Source: CALVJJ01 sp045538425
GTDB taxonomy: Bacteria > Bacillota > Clostridia > Christensenellales > UBA1242
Direction of reading: 5' to 3'
Assembly (NCBI GenBank): GCA_045538425.1
Contig: JAZSRJ010000054.1
Coordinates: 1 to 11,722 of the forward strand
DNA length: 11,722 nt
Positions 1-7,873 of this stretch are shown here, in pieces. A model generated the notes under the pieces. It worked only from the letters and a program-made list of their open reading frames with translations, had not been told where the DNA came from and made no database searches. Numbering within the stretch: position 1 is the stretch's first letter; every line of letters begins with the position of its first letter. Made by a program: the position numbers and the translations under genes.

Positions 1-30
1 CATGTTTGATTTTGATTGATTTTTCTTTAT

Positions 31-44
31 TTATCATTTGATAA
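31..44. promoter_or_regulatory. Short palindrome beyond the giant gene's terminator
   Basis: TTATCA-TT-TGATAA is a perfect inverted repeat just beyond the terminator of the giant gene. It could be an operator for a gene that starts left of the window, but AT-rich DNA gives such palindromes by chance. No gene can be supported in positions 1-51. A minus-strand ATG sits at positions 3-1, with no clear ribosome binding site before it. Confidence 0.2.
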
Positions 45-51
45 TGTGCAC

Positions 52-82
52 AAAAAAACTATTGCTTTTGGCAATAGTTTTT
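52..82 (-). terminator. Intrinsic terminator of the giant surface-protein gene
   Basis: A perfect 12-bp stem (54-65 with 71-82) encloses a 5-nt loop. On the minus strand it runs directly into seven U residues (positions 58-52). It begins 5 bp after the TAA stop at 88-90, so it closes the 1970-codon gene. Confidence 0.9.
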
Positions 83-87
83 CTGTA

Positions 88-3000
88 TTATTGTTTTTCC
101 CAATAAGGATATAAGACAGTATCTCCAGTAATGACAATAGAGGTAAAGCCATCTCCACCATTAGCATAACTAGCATGTTTGCTTGTTCCCCAAGTAGTGG
201 ACTTATAATTATAACTAACCCCCCAAGCAATAGCAGTTGCCCATACTTTACAAGTTACTTGATAAGTTGATTGTGTTAGATCCAAAGTCTCTCCTTCTAG
301 TATTCTAATAGAAGCAATAGATGGAGGTGCTGTTTTGTATTTTGAACCTGCAGCACACATATAAGGAATATAATTCAATGACATATCAAAGGTAACTGTA
401 TAATAATATTTTGTACTTGTTTGCCATGTTGCATTGATCACAACATCTTCATTTGGCATAGTTGTCATCAGTGTATCATAACCAACAAATGTATAATAAT
501 CACGTTGTGTTTTTGTACCATCATCTAGATAATAACTATCCCAAGTTGGAAGTGATACATTCTCTCCTTGATAATAAGTCATTGTATATTGATAAGTACC
601 ATTATTGCTATATACACTCTTAACAATCAATGTATATTGATTACGAATATAAAGTACAACATCATGATCTGGCATCGCATTTGGAAGTGTAGACACAGTT
701 GTAAATGCTTGATCAGTATACCACAATGTATTGGTATTATAGAGTGTTGTTGGGATACTAATCGTGTCATTAGCTTCTAATCGAGTTGTATAAACCGTTG
801 TTCCGTTATCAATGATCACGAATTCTCTTTCATAGACAATACTGATTACTTCCCAACTTGCAGTCACCATTGTATCTTCTACAACAACAAAATCATACCA
901 AGTGTTTTCTACATACCAACCAGCAAAACGATAGGTCGTCGTCACACCATCTTGATAGATGACAACATCCTCTGTGTATGTTGGGAAATACTGTTGCACA
1001 GAGTCGTTCTCGTATACCACATGTTCGGTTGTGCCATGTAGTACAGTATCAATGGTTAAAAGACATTCTTTTTCCGCCTTAACAACTTCAAAATAAGCAT
1101 AAACATCTTGCGTACAAGTAATCGTATCAACCATATTACCAGACGCATCGCCCCAGTAAGAGAATTGTTTTGTATAACGATAACCGTCTTTATATTCGAT
1201 TACGTTAGCAATATCATAGTCATTCAAGACAGAGCCTACAAGTGCATACTGACTAGCAAAGAAAGAACCTTCTACATAATAGAATATGGTACGATAACTA
1301 TTATACACTTCCCACTTTGCATATAAGGTTTTATCACCTTTTGTCATCTTTGTTGCAGTAAATAACGTCCCTTCTTCAAATGTTGGACTTGTATACCAAC
1401 CAACAAAACGATAGGTGTCTTCTTCAGTTCGAGTTGCCACCAATCTATCTTCATAGGTTGGCAAAGTGTATTCTGTATCTACAGCACCAACAATATTATT
1501 GACTTCCGCTCCCCCATTTTCTTCAAAAGCAATTGTATAAGTGACAGCGCTTGCAAGTTTCCAATTACCTTTACTTGCTTCCCATCTTTCATCTACTTTA
1601 TATGGATATGTACCAACAAAGTTTTCTAATTCTGCAAAATTGAGTGACGTACCAATATTGACAAGTGTTAAGTCATCACTCACCAAATCCAACTTAAAAG
1701 CATCAGCAATTGGCATATGGACATCTAATACACCTTTTGTCAAATATTCTTTTCCATTAACAAGTCCCGTAGTTAATGTTAATGTGAGTGTATCTAAGTC
1801 TGGATTGTTGGCCAATTCTTCCAAATTAAGAACCAAACGATAAGAACTAGTCGATTGATCAAAAGCAAATCCTAATAAGATATTGCTCATATTGATTGGA
1901 GTCTCTCTATTGGTTGCAAGACTGACAGCTTTGTTAATTTCGTCCATAATCAAATCCTTAAAGCCACATCCATAACTAAGCAACATCATAGGATCACTTA
2001 AGAATTCTTCTAAAGTAACTTTGAGCATTTTCTCATATTTTCTATCGCTACTTGCAAAGACTGGAACATCCTCACTACGATAAAAATACACATAACCATC
2101 CACAAAATAAACTTTCAAAATACGATTGAGACCACAATAGATACCATTCACCGTATCTCCAAAGACATATGGCACATCATTATCAATAGGAGCGATGACT
2201 GGAATTGGTCCTAATGTAGCCAAAATTTGAGGTTTTTTATCAACCAATTTGATGGCAATATCAACAGGAATACTCATATTAATGGCGTCATCAATACTCA
2301 CTATCTCCATCTTAACATCTAAGTTGGCTGTAATATGGAAATCCGTAAGTGATGAAGTATTGACAAAAGCTTTGACAAGCCCCGAAATAGCAGAAACATC
2401 CATATAGTTTTGTTTTTCACTATCTGGTAATTGTTTCACTCCCTCAAAGTCTTGGAATGTCACGGTTAGATCAAAACGTTCTGTATGAGTTACACCTGTA
2501 TAGAAGTCATTAATCACAATAGAACTAAGTTCTCCATCAAATGTAACAATATCAATAACAATGTCATTTGCTTGACTATCTCCACTGATTTTTGCACCGT
2601 TAAGCACTAATCTTAAAATGTTCTCATTGAATGTAATTGATTGAACTAGCTCCAACATAGTTAATGGTTTTGTTGGGTCAAAAGATGGGATGATTTGTTG
2701 CAAATTATCCATATCAAATTGCATATCACTAGTAACATCTTGCAAGAAAGATATACTAGAAGCATCAATTCCCAACAATTGGCACACAATTACCGCAATT
2801 TCACTGAGACAATTCTTAGACATCTTAACTTTGAGTTTGTCATAGTTGATATACCACATCTGGTCATCGTAAGCAATACCAAACTCCATATTTTGTTCAC
2901 CAGTCAATTGAACATCCCCAAACATTGCAAATGGTTGATTAAAATCAAAATCTAATTGACAATCAGCATTGAATCTAACAGAATTCCCTTCATATACGGT

Positions 3001-6000
3001 AGCATTAGCTACAATATTCATTTGTTTTGTATCCATGATAGCAAGAATACTATCAAGCAATCTTGTGAAGATAGAATAATGTACATATAGACCATTGCCT
3101 ACTGTAATTGTTTCGCAACCAACACCAACTGTTGCCTTAATCTTCAAATCATCCATGGTAAAGTCAACAACAAATCCATCAGCAAGTCCAAGTGCAAGAT
3201 TCATTTGGTTGTTGATCAACATAGTCAACCATTGTCCATCACAAGCAAGACTAGTCAACCAATCAAGAGAGAATTGTGTCGTTGTTACGTTTTCCCCTTC
3301 TAGATCAATGTTTTGATCGAATGTTTCATTAATATACTCTACAATTGCAGGGATTTCATCAATTCCTGCTTTCATTGCAAGTCCTGCAACATTGGCATAA
3401 ATCGTATGATTGTTCAATGTCAAATGAACTGGCAATCCATAAAAATTAGTACGAATACTTGCTTTCAATCCAGTAATATCCTTAAGATCAGTCATCGCTG
3501 ACCAATCTATTGCATATTCCAAATCTAATGCAATACCAGCATATTCAAGTTCTATGTTACCACTAATTGCTTTTGCATCCACAATTGCCAACGCTTGATC
3601 AACGAATGGCAATAGGTTATTCAATACAACATCGGCAGTAGGCACGACAATGGTTGGTTGTTGTTGCAAAACAACAACATCAACACCAATTGTATCCATT
3701 GCAATCCATACTTGTTTTATAGCATGATCTGTATAGGTCAAGGACGCATAACAATCCATCACACCAACAGAAAGAATATACTGATCATTTTGTTTTGTTA
3801 ATTGTAAGTCATCAATGGCAAATGTTGTGATATTACCAAAGACACCTTCTATATCTATCACTTCCGCAATAGCAGATTGGTTAACTTGTTGCAACAAGTC
3901 AATTATTTTATTCAAATCTAAGCCAAAACGACCATTGATCATCGTTAACAAACTTTCAATATCATCAATGGTTGTGGATAGACATATATCATCTATATTT
4001 GCGTACAATACACCATCAATCAACGTTACTTTAATAGCAAAACCTTCTATAGTAGTCTCTGCTTGTAAAGTTATATCGTCTTGCCAATCAAGAGCAAGAT
4101 CCACTTCATATTCTGCCCCATCTAGACTAATCGTTGTTTCAACAACAAGTGTTTTATTGTTGATAATATTCATCACATGATCGACAAGCGTTGTGACACT
4201 CTCTAGTGGCAAATAACAATCATAATCAATTGCTGAAATTGATTGATCTGTCACCTCTAATTCCGCATGAAGATCACCATATACTACATCTAGATGTTGT
4301 ATCTTATTATTTTCTCTAACAACGCCAACAAATAAGTCTCCCAACACCAAAGACAACTCGTTGTTATCCCAAGTAGCAATCGTTAATTGACCAAGTAATT
4401 GTGTTAGATTGGTCATATCCAATTCTACACTTACTTCATCAACATTGAGTGACACATATTGTTGGATTAGATCCATGCATTGATCTATATTGGTCTTAAC
4501 GTGGACATCATCTATTGTAAGATAAATATCTTCCTTTTCGATCGTCAAATCTACGTTAAGCCCTAAAATACGAGTCGAAACTTGAACACAAATTGATTGT
4601 TGCCAATTAATCACAACATCTCCTACCAATGAGATATCTGCATAAGAAAGATCAAAATGAAAAGCAATAGATTGTTGTTGTATTTTTTCTAGTATTTCAA
4701 CAATATAACTTTCTATCACTGTAATAGACACATACTCGCCTTCAACTGGCAACCATAAAACTTGATCAAAGTCAGCCATAGTAAGTTGAACATTGATATC
4801 TGTATTGTGATACGCAATAGAAGTAAGTAGATCACTTCCCTCTGCACCAAGTATCAGCACACCATGATCTCCTAGATCAATCATTATTTGATCGTCATTG
4901 CTATCGATACTTTGAATGATATTTTGAATAGCAACAAGCGTAATACTTGACCAATCAAGATTGTCTGTAGGCAAATAAGTGCTTAAAATATCTATCAATT
5001 CTTGCATTGTTGCTTGCACTTTGATAGATGCAATTGTAACATAGAATACATCACCTGTATAGACAATGCTAACTTCGATACCAGCAATTGTTCCCACAAA
5101 TTGTGCACGGATCCCTTCCGTCATATCAATAACCAATTGTCCAATAATATCGTATTGTTGGTAATTCATCGCAATATCAAAAGCAAAAGTCTTATGATCT
5201 TGATATCCCAAAACCATTGGCACTAAATCAAACAAACTAGTTACATTGAGATATTGTCCCTCTGGTGCTTTTGGTGACTCAAAGGTTTCACTATTCATGG
5301 ATAAAGCAATTTCACCACCGAACGTAACTCCACTTATGGTTGTTGTTGGAATCGTAACAGAAGTAATTCGGTAATTTTTATCTAAAGTTGCAGAAACAGA
5401 CAATAGATTTGGGATAGCAAAAGTTAGACTATAGCCCTCTTCTGTCTCCGCAGTGGTAATATAATTAAGCAGAGATGTAAGACTTGTTACATCAAAATGC
5501 TCTAGATCCAACCCTAATTGATCCAAAAAGGATAGATCCATAGATTGAATATAAGGCAAAACCAACTCAAGAATTGGTTGCAAATCATTTCCAAGATTAG
5601 AAACATCAACAACAATTTGTTGACCAAAAACAGATATATACAAATCATTGTCAATTAGAATAATATTGGCTTCAATATGTTTTCCGTTGTAAGTAACAAC
5701 AACATCTGCATCTAGCGCTAAAGGACTTAGATTCAATCCTAGTTGTCCTGCAACAAGTATCTTATGTTGTTGATACTCCATAGCAAGATTGATGTCCGCA
5801 TCAATGGTTGTAACGGACAAAACAGAGGACACCAATCCATCTAAGATTGGGTCTCCATCTTCTTCCGTTTCGGTAATGGTAGCCATAATTCCTGCCCCAC
5901 CACTAGAGTCATCTCCTAATTTGTAGGCAAAAATCATCGTACCTGCCGATGCGGTAAATACAAACAAAAATACCAATAAATATTGTAATATTCTTTTCAT
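88..6000 (-). CDS. Giant exported repeat protein with InlB B-type C-terminal repeats
   Basis: This 1970-residue protein has no enzyme motif I can recognise. Residues 1-3 (MKR) precede a hydrophobic stretch at about 4-26, which is either a signal peptide (possible cleavage after T-A-S-A, residue 19) or an uncleaved anchor. No lipobox is seen. Residues about 52-1450 hold roughly seven divergent modules of 170-200 residues. Each is a hydrophobic helix-like segment followed by alternating beta-strand pattern and an 'I/L-Y-x-x-I' element. Residues 1487-1970 are about six Listeria-Bacteroides (InlB B/Flg_new) repeats; the first is canonical, with FEENGG, FVGWY and LYAKWE. The protein ends right after the last repeat, with no LPXTG signal or C-terminal membrane segment. 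The start is ATG with GAGGA (6007-6011) 6 nt upstream. The likely role is a surface or secreted adhesin or scaffold. The module pattern resembles curved beta-sheet lipid-carrier folds such as LolA/LppX, but that is a guess. The frame is intact throughout, and TGG encodes Trp where checked. Confidence 0.9.
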   Translation of the reverse strand: MKRILQYLLVFLFVFTASAGTMIFAYKLGDDSSGGAGIMATITETEEDGDPILDGLVSSVLSVTTIDADINLAMEYQQHKILVAGQLGLNLSPLALDADVVVTYNGKHIEANIILIDNDLYISVFGQQIVVDVSNLGNDLQPILELVLPYIQSMDLSFLDQLGLDLEHFDVTSLTSLLNYITTAETEEGYSLTFAIPNLLSVSATLDKNYRITSVTIPTTTISGVTFGGEIALSMNSETFESPKAPEGQYLNVTSLFDLVPMVLGYQDHKTFAFDIAMNYQQYDIIGQLVIDMTEGIRAQFVGTIAGIEVSIVYTGDVFYVTIASIKVQATMQELIDILSTYLPTDNLDWSSITLVAIQNIIQSIDSNDDQIMIDLGDHGVLILGAEGSDLLTSIAYHNTDINVQLTMADFDQVLWLPVEGEYVSITVIESYIVEILEKIQQQSIAFHFDLSYADISLVGDVVINWQQSICVQVSTRILGLNVDLTIEKEDIYLTIDDVHVKTNIDQCMDLIQQYVSLNVDEVSVELDMTNLTQLLGQLTIATWDNNELSLVLGDLFVGVVRENNKIQHLDVVYGDLHAELEVTDQSISAIDYDCYLPLESVTTLVDHVMNIINNKTLVVETTISLDGAEYEVDLALDWQDDITLQAETTIEGFAIKVTLIDGVLYANIDDICLSTTIDDIESLLTMINGRFGLDLNKIIDLLQQVNQSAIAEVIDIEGVFGNITTFAIDDLQLTKQNDQYILSVGVMDCYASLTYTDHAIKQVWIAMDTIGVDVVVLQQQPTIVVPTADVVLNNLLPFVDQALAIVDAKAISGNIELEYAGIALDLEYAIDWSAMTDLKDITGLKASIRTNFYGLPVHLTLNNHTIYANVAGLAMKAGIDEIPAIVEYINETFDQNIDLEGENVTTTQFSLDWLTSLACDGQWLTMLINNQMNLALGLADGFVVDFTMDDLKIKATVGVGCETITVGNGLYVHYSIFTRLLDSILAIMDTKQMNIVANATVYEGNSVRFNADCQLDFDFNQPFAMFGDVQLTGEQNMEFGIAYDDQMWYINYDKLKVKMSKNCLSEIAVIVCQLLGIDASSISFLQDVTSDMQFDMDNLQQIIPSFDPTKPLTMLELVQSITFNENILRLVLNGAKISGDSQANDIVIDIVTFDGELSSIVINDFYTGVTHTERFDLTVTFQDFEGVKQLPDSEKQNYMDVSAISGLVKAFVNTSSLTDFHITANLDVKMEIVSIDDAINMSIPVDIAIKLVDKKPQILATLGPIPVIAPIDNDVPYVFGDTVNGIYCGLNRILKVYFVDGYVYFYRSEDVPVFASSDRKYEKMLKVTLEEFLSDPMMLLSYGCGFKDLIMDEINKAVSLATNRETPINMSNILLGFAFDQSTSSYRLVLNLEELANNPDLDTLTLTLTTGLVNGKEYLTKGVLDVHMPIADAFKLDLVSDDLTLVNIGTSLNFAELENFVGTYPYKVDERWEASKGNWKLASAVTYTIAFEENGGAEVNNIVGAVDTEYTLPTYEDRLVATRTEEDTYRFVGWYTSPTFEEGTLFTATKMTKGDKTLYAKWEVYNSYRTIFYYVEGSFFASQYALVGSVLNDYDIANVIEYKDGYRYTKQFSYWGDASGNMVDTITCTQDVYAYFEVVKAEKECLLTIDTVLHGTTEHVVYENDSVQQYFPTYTEDVVIYQDGVTTTYRFAGWYVENTWYDFVVVEDTMVTASWEVISIVYEREFVIIDNGTTVYTTRLEANDTISIPTTLYNTNTLWYTDQAFTTVSTLPNAMPDHDVVLYIRNQYTLIVKSVYSNNGTYQYTMTYYQGENVSLPTWDSYYLDDGTKTQRDYYTFVGYDTLMTTMPNEDVVINATWQTSTKYYYTVTFDMSLNYIPYMCAAGSKYKTAPPSIASIRILEGETLDLTQSTYQVTCKVWATAIAWGVSYNYKSTTWGTSKHASYANGGDGFTSIVITGDTVLYPYWEKQ
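91..1542 (-). repeat. About six InlB B/Flg_new-type repeats at the protein C-terminus
   Basis: Residue ranges are about 1487-1563, 1566-1640, 1645-1717, 1721-1786, 1788-1860 and 1865-1970 of the giant protein. The first is the best match to the family: Y-T-I-x-F at the start, N-G-G, then G-W-Y and L-Y-A-K-W. The third keeps RFAGWY and ASWEV, and the fifth keeps FVGYD and NATWQ. The second, fourth and sixth are eroded, and the last carries a long insertion. In known Gram-positive and Bacteroides proteins these beta-grasp-like repeats occur in stalks of surface proteins. The repetition is visible at protein level, not as long identical DNA. Confidence 0.75.
1651..5847 (-). repeat. Tandem array of about seven divergent 170-200-residue modules
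   Basis: Module starts are set by a recurring hydrophobic helix followed by a strand: residues about 52 (ILDGLVSSVLSV), 251 (LNVTSLFDLVPMVL), 424 (VSITVIESYIVEIL), 597, 786, 973 and 1200. Equivalent strand segments fall at about 73 (AMEYQQHK), 277 (AMNYQQYD), 449, 624, 816, 1000 and 1225. A G-x-x-V-x-[LIV] strand and an I-Y-x-x-[IV] strand follow in most units (for example DIYLTIDDV at 491 and TIYANVAGL at 867). Modules 6 and 7 are the most divergent. I do not recognise the family with certainty. The array looks like internal duplication followed by long divergence. Confidence 0.65.
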
Positions 6001-6016
6001 AACTCTTCCTCATAAC

Positions 6017-6057
6017 ATTATATAATTGGAAAAAATATTTGAAATCAATTATATAAT
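6017..6057. promoter_or_regulatory. Pair of identical 10-bp palindromes, 31 bp apart
   Basis: ATTATATAAT, which is its own reverse complement, occurs at 6017-6026 and again at 6048-6057. Together with the flanking TTG/CAA they form a perfect 12-bp inverted repeat (6017-6028 with 6046-6057) around a 17-bp spacer. There is no U-tract, so this is not an ordinary terminator. The 31-bp spacing is about three helical turns, which would suit a protein binding both sites on one face. The upstream palindrome contains a TATAAT -10 element. Simple AT-richness is the alternative explanation. Confidence 0.4.
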
Positions 6058-6077
6058 TTGGATCACGTGTTAAGCAA
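6048..6077 (-). promoter_or_regulatory. Possible promoter of the giant gene
   Basis: On the minus strand, TTGCTT (6077-6072) and TATAAT (6053-6048) are separated by 18 bp. The -10 is perfect and the -35 is moderate, and it overlaps the stop codon of the upstream membrane-protein gene. The predicted start near 6041 would leave a leader of about 40 nt. A second TATAAT (6022-6017) is too close to the ribosome binding site to be useful. Read-through from the upstream operon is also possible, since no terminator is seen in the gap. Confidence 0.45.
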
Positions 6078-7011
6078 TATCGTACTCAAACACCATGTCC
6101 AATGTTCCTCCACAAGTTACGGTCACACCATAATTAACCTTGTAGGATTCTGTGATCATAATTTTTCGAAATCGATTGTTGTTGTCAATTTCAAAATCAA
6201 TGCTAATCGATAAAAACTTAGGTGCATCTATTCCACTTACTTTGCTCATTTGTTTTACATAATTGACAACAGATGCTTGTGGATGCAATGTAATGGTACA
6301 CTTATAACCATCATTTAATTTTTCTTTCTTTTGTGTCAGCACTGTTCTGGTGCAAGCAATGTAAGGTATCACGCCAGTTGGAGGACATCCCCATTCCTCT
6401 TTATACTTATCAACAGATAGAGTGTTTGATTGTCCATCCCAAGTAGCCTCACCATTCTTACCTGGCGAACCTGATGTCACAACAGCCTCACTTCCCACTG
6501 TATATTGCGTACGAAATGCCACATTCTTTACCCCTACACTAATTTGCGTAGATGTATAGGTATTGTCTTGTCTAACATTCTCGCTCCAGACTTTTTGATC
6601 TTTGACTGGATTGGTTACAGATCCTGTCCCAGACACCTTATAATACAACGTATCCGTCAATATCTGTTCTGCCAGAACAAACATTTCGGCACTGGTTCTG
6701 TCCTCCATTGATTTTCTTGCAATGGCCGATACATCATCACCAGCACGCAAAGCAACTTCATCATAGATCGAATAATCCACTTTTGTCATAAAAGTTTCGA
6801 CAATATAATTACCAACAAATATGCCACTAAGACATCCCATAACAGCAAATGCCACAATGTTAAGCCAAAATCTTTTTTTGGTAATTTCTTTTACTCGTTT
6901 TTCTTTCTTTTGTTTCTTTTTAGATTGTTCAATATTCTCCAACTGTTCCATTTTGTCTTGTTGAATATTGTCGACAACCACCTCATTATTTTGTTTCTTT
7001 TGTTTTTTCAT
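6070..7011 (-). CDS. Single-pass membrane protein with beta-rich ectodomain, unknown function
   Basis: This 313-residue protein is not assigned to a family. Residues 1-47 are very rich in Lys, Gln and Glu and strongly basic. One transmembrane segment lies at about 48-72 (starting at FWLNIVAFAVMGC), and an ectodomain follows at about 73-313. By the positive-inside rule the basic tail is cytoplasmic. The ectodomain starts with a helical stretch (EMFVLAEQIL, 109-118) and continues as a Thr/Ser-rich beta pattern with four cysteines (209, 220, 237, 300). Its end (about 270-310) has the pattern D-x-N-x-R, then I-x-I, then G-V-T and G-G-x-L. This resembles residues 203-238 of the neighbouring giant protein. 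The ATG is preceded by AAGGAA at a good distance and lies 26 bp inside the upstream gene, which suggests translational coupling. A sensor, anchor or assembly partner of the giant protein is possible but inferred. Confidence 0.85.
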   Translation of the reverse strand: MKKQKKQNNEVVVDNIQQDKMEQLENIEQSKKKQKKEKRVKEITKKRFWLNIVAFAVMGCLSGIFVGNYIVETFMTKVDYSIYDEVALRAGDDVSAIARKSMEDRTSAEMFVLAEQILTDTLYYKVSGTGSVTNPVKDQKVWSENVRQDNTYTSTQISVGVKNVAFRTQYTVGSEAVVTSGSPGKNGEATWDGQSNTLSVDKYKEEWGCPPTGVIPYIACTRTVLTQKKEKLNDGYKCTITLHPQASVVNYVKQMSKVSGIDAPKFLSISIDFEIDNNNRFRKIMITESYKVNYGVTVTCGGTLDMVFEYDIA

Positions 7012-7726
7012 GCAACAATTCCTTTTTTAACGCTTGATAAACAAATCGAAATGGAAAACCTGTCAATCTTACAATTTGTCTAATGCTCGCACCATAAAAT
7101 GTTGATAATTTTTCAATTAAAGATTTTTTCTTTTCTTGATCCACAACAACTTTTTCTTTTTCTAATGCACTTGCCAAATATTGTTTCATCTCGTCTTCAG
7201 TATATTTTTTTCCTACTTTTTGCATCAATTCTAATACTGGTTGACTTTGTGCTTTTTGGTACAACTGTTCCTCTATCTCTTTTGTCATCACTAGATAAGG
7301 TTTTCCCGTTTTGTCTTTTAAGTATGGATTGGCATTATAGTCTTGATTGCTACAATATGTAGAGATTGGTTGTAGATAATGTAAGCAAGCAATCATTTGG
7401 ACAACTTCTTCTTCCGTATGTGCTCCAAAACTCACAAAACGGTCTTTGAAGATTTCGCCATGTCTAGCAGCATGCTTGTTATATGCATAAGCAAAACGAA
7501 TACAAACACTTTTGACAAGTTCGCTCATTTGGTCACTTCGAAGAACAAAACGAAAACTTGTATCATCAAAATGGTAAGCAAAAAGAGCACCATTCATCTT
7601 ATGGACATAATGTTGTACACATGCTAGCATCCAATCTTTCCCATATTCATCAATGGCAATGTTTTGTGTTTTGAGTACTACAAGATACGTATCTATTTCG
7701 CTCAAACTTCTTGCAATTCTTGGCAT
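6986..7726 (-). CDS. REP-associated tyrosine transposase-like protein lacking the HUH motif
   Basis: This 246-residue protein begins MPRIARS, the usual N-terminus of Y1-transposase relatives (RAYT/IS200-like). The family pattern continues: Y-x-N-K at 82-84, G-x-[IL]-F-x-D-R-F at 90-97, and a counterpart of 'RYIHQNP' at 116-120 (HYLQP, keeping Tyr117). The catalytic metal-binding H-x-H, expected after 'Y-C-L-M-x-N', is replaced by S57-F58-R59 (7550-7558). Nicking activity is therefore unlikely. The C-terminus (about 202-236) contains a helix-turn-helix-like segment, ASIRQIVRLTGFPFRFVYQ. It is probably a domesticated DNA-binding protein. No terminal inverted repeats, target duplication or IS boundary is seen. 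The start is the ATG at 7724-7726, behind a strong AAAGGAG. An in-frame TTG at 7747 would add seven residues but lacks such a site. It is the first gene of an operon with the membrane protein. Confidence 0.8.
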   Translation of the reverse strand: MPRIARSLSEIDTYLVVLKTQNIAIDEYGKDWMLACVQHYVHKMNGALFAYHFDDTSFRFVLRSDQMSELVKSVCIRFAYAYNKHAARHGEIFKDRFVSFGAHTEEEVVQMIACLHYLQPISTYCSNQDYNANPYLKDKTGKPYLVMTKEIEEQLYQKAQSQPVLELMQKVGKKYTEDEMKQYLASALEKEKVVVDQEKKKSLIEKLSTFYGASIRQIVRLTGFPFRFVYQALKKELLHEKTKETK

Positions 7727-7732
7727 ACTCGT

Positions 7733-7739
7733 CTCCTTT
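7733..7739 (-). promoter_or_regulatory. Ribosome binding site fixing the start of the transposase-like gene
   Basis: AAAGGAG on the minus strand lies 6 nt before ATG 7724-7726. It decides for MPRIARS as the N-terminus rather than the upstream in-frame TTG. Confidence 0.85.
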
Positions 7740-7760
7740 AGAACCAAATTCTTCTATTGT

Positions 7761-7789
7761 AGTATATCAATTTTTATTCTTCCAGTCAA
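7761..7789 (-). promoter_or_regulatory. Sigma-A-type promoter of the transposase-like/membrane-protein operon
   Basis: TTGACT (7789-7784) and TATACT (7766-7761) on the minus strand are separated by exactly 17 bp, each with five of six consensus bases. The predicted start near 7754 gives a leader of under 30 nt. Confidence 0.85.
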
Positions 7790-7803
7790 CTTTTAGTGTC
7801 CCT

Positions 7804-7859
7804 ATTGTTACATTTTTGTATTTTTTTAGAAACAATTGTGACATTTTGACTTTTTTTGT
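7804..7859 (-). repeat. Imperfect direct repeat with T/A-tracts upstream of the operon promoter
   Basis: Two similar copies of about 24 bp start at 7804 and 7835. On the plus strand they read ATTGTTACATTTTTG and ATTGTGACATTTTGAC, each running into seven T residues (7821-7827 and 7851-7857). The period is 31 bp for the starts and 30 bp for the tracts. They lie about 15 bp beyond the -35 box, where an activator, a repressor or a curved UP-like element would act. No gene is present in this intergenic stretch. Confidence 0.5.
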
Positions 7860-7873
7860 ATCATAAAAATAAG

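Noticed and set aside
3657..3678. Hairpin GTTGTTGTT-GCAA-AACAACAAC
   Set aside because: It arises from consecutive Val and Gln codons (VVVLQQQ) in the giant gene and has no U-tract or gene boundary.
1541..4180. Open frames on the plus strand inside the giant gene (for example 1541-1843 and 3815-4180)
   Set aside because: They are antisense to a continuous 1970-codon gene, lack convincing ribosome binding sites and promoters, and encode low-complexity Ser/Ile/Thr-rich sequence typical of shadow frames.
6017..6057. Terminator between the membrane-protein gene and the giant gene
   Set aside because: The inverted repeat is all A/T except for one terminal C-G pair per arm, has a 17-nt loop and is not followed by a U-tract on the minus strand.
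7727..7747. Upstream TTG start adding seven residues to the transposase-like protein
   Set aside because: The ATG at 7726 has a strong AAAGGAG at ideal spacing and gives the family's usual MPRIARS N-terminus.
6986..7789. An active insertion sequence or IS200/IS605 element
   Set aside because: The HUH histidines are absent, no end hairpins or target-site signs were seen, and the 3' end is fused into an overlapping operon gene.
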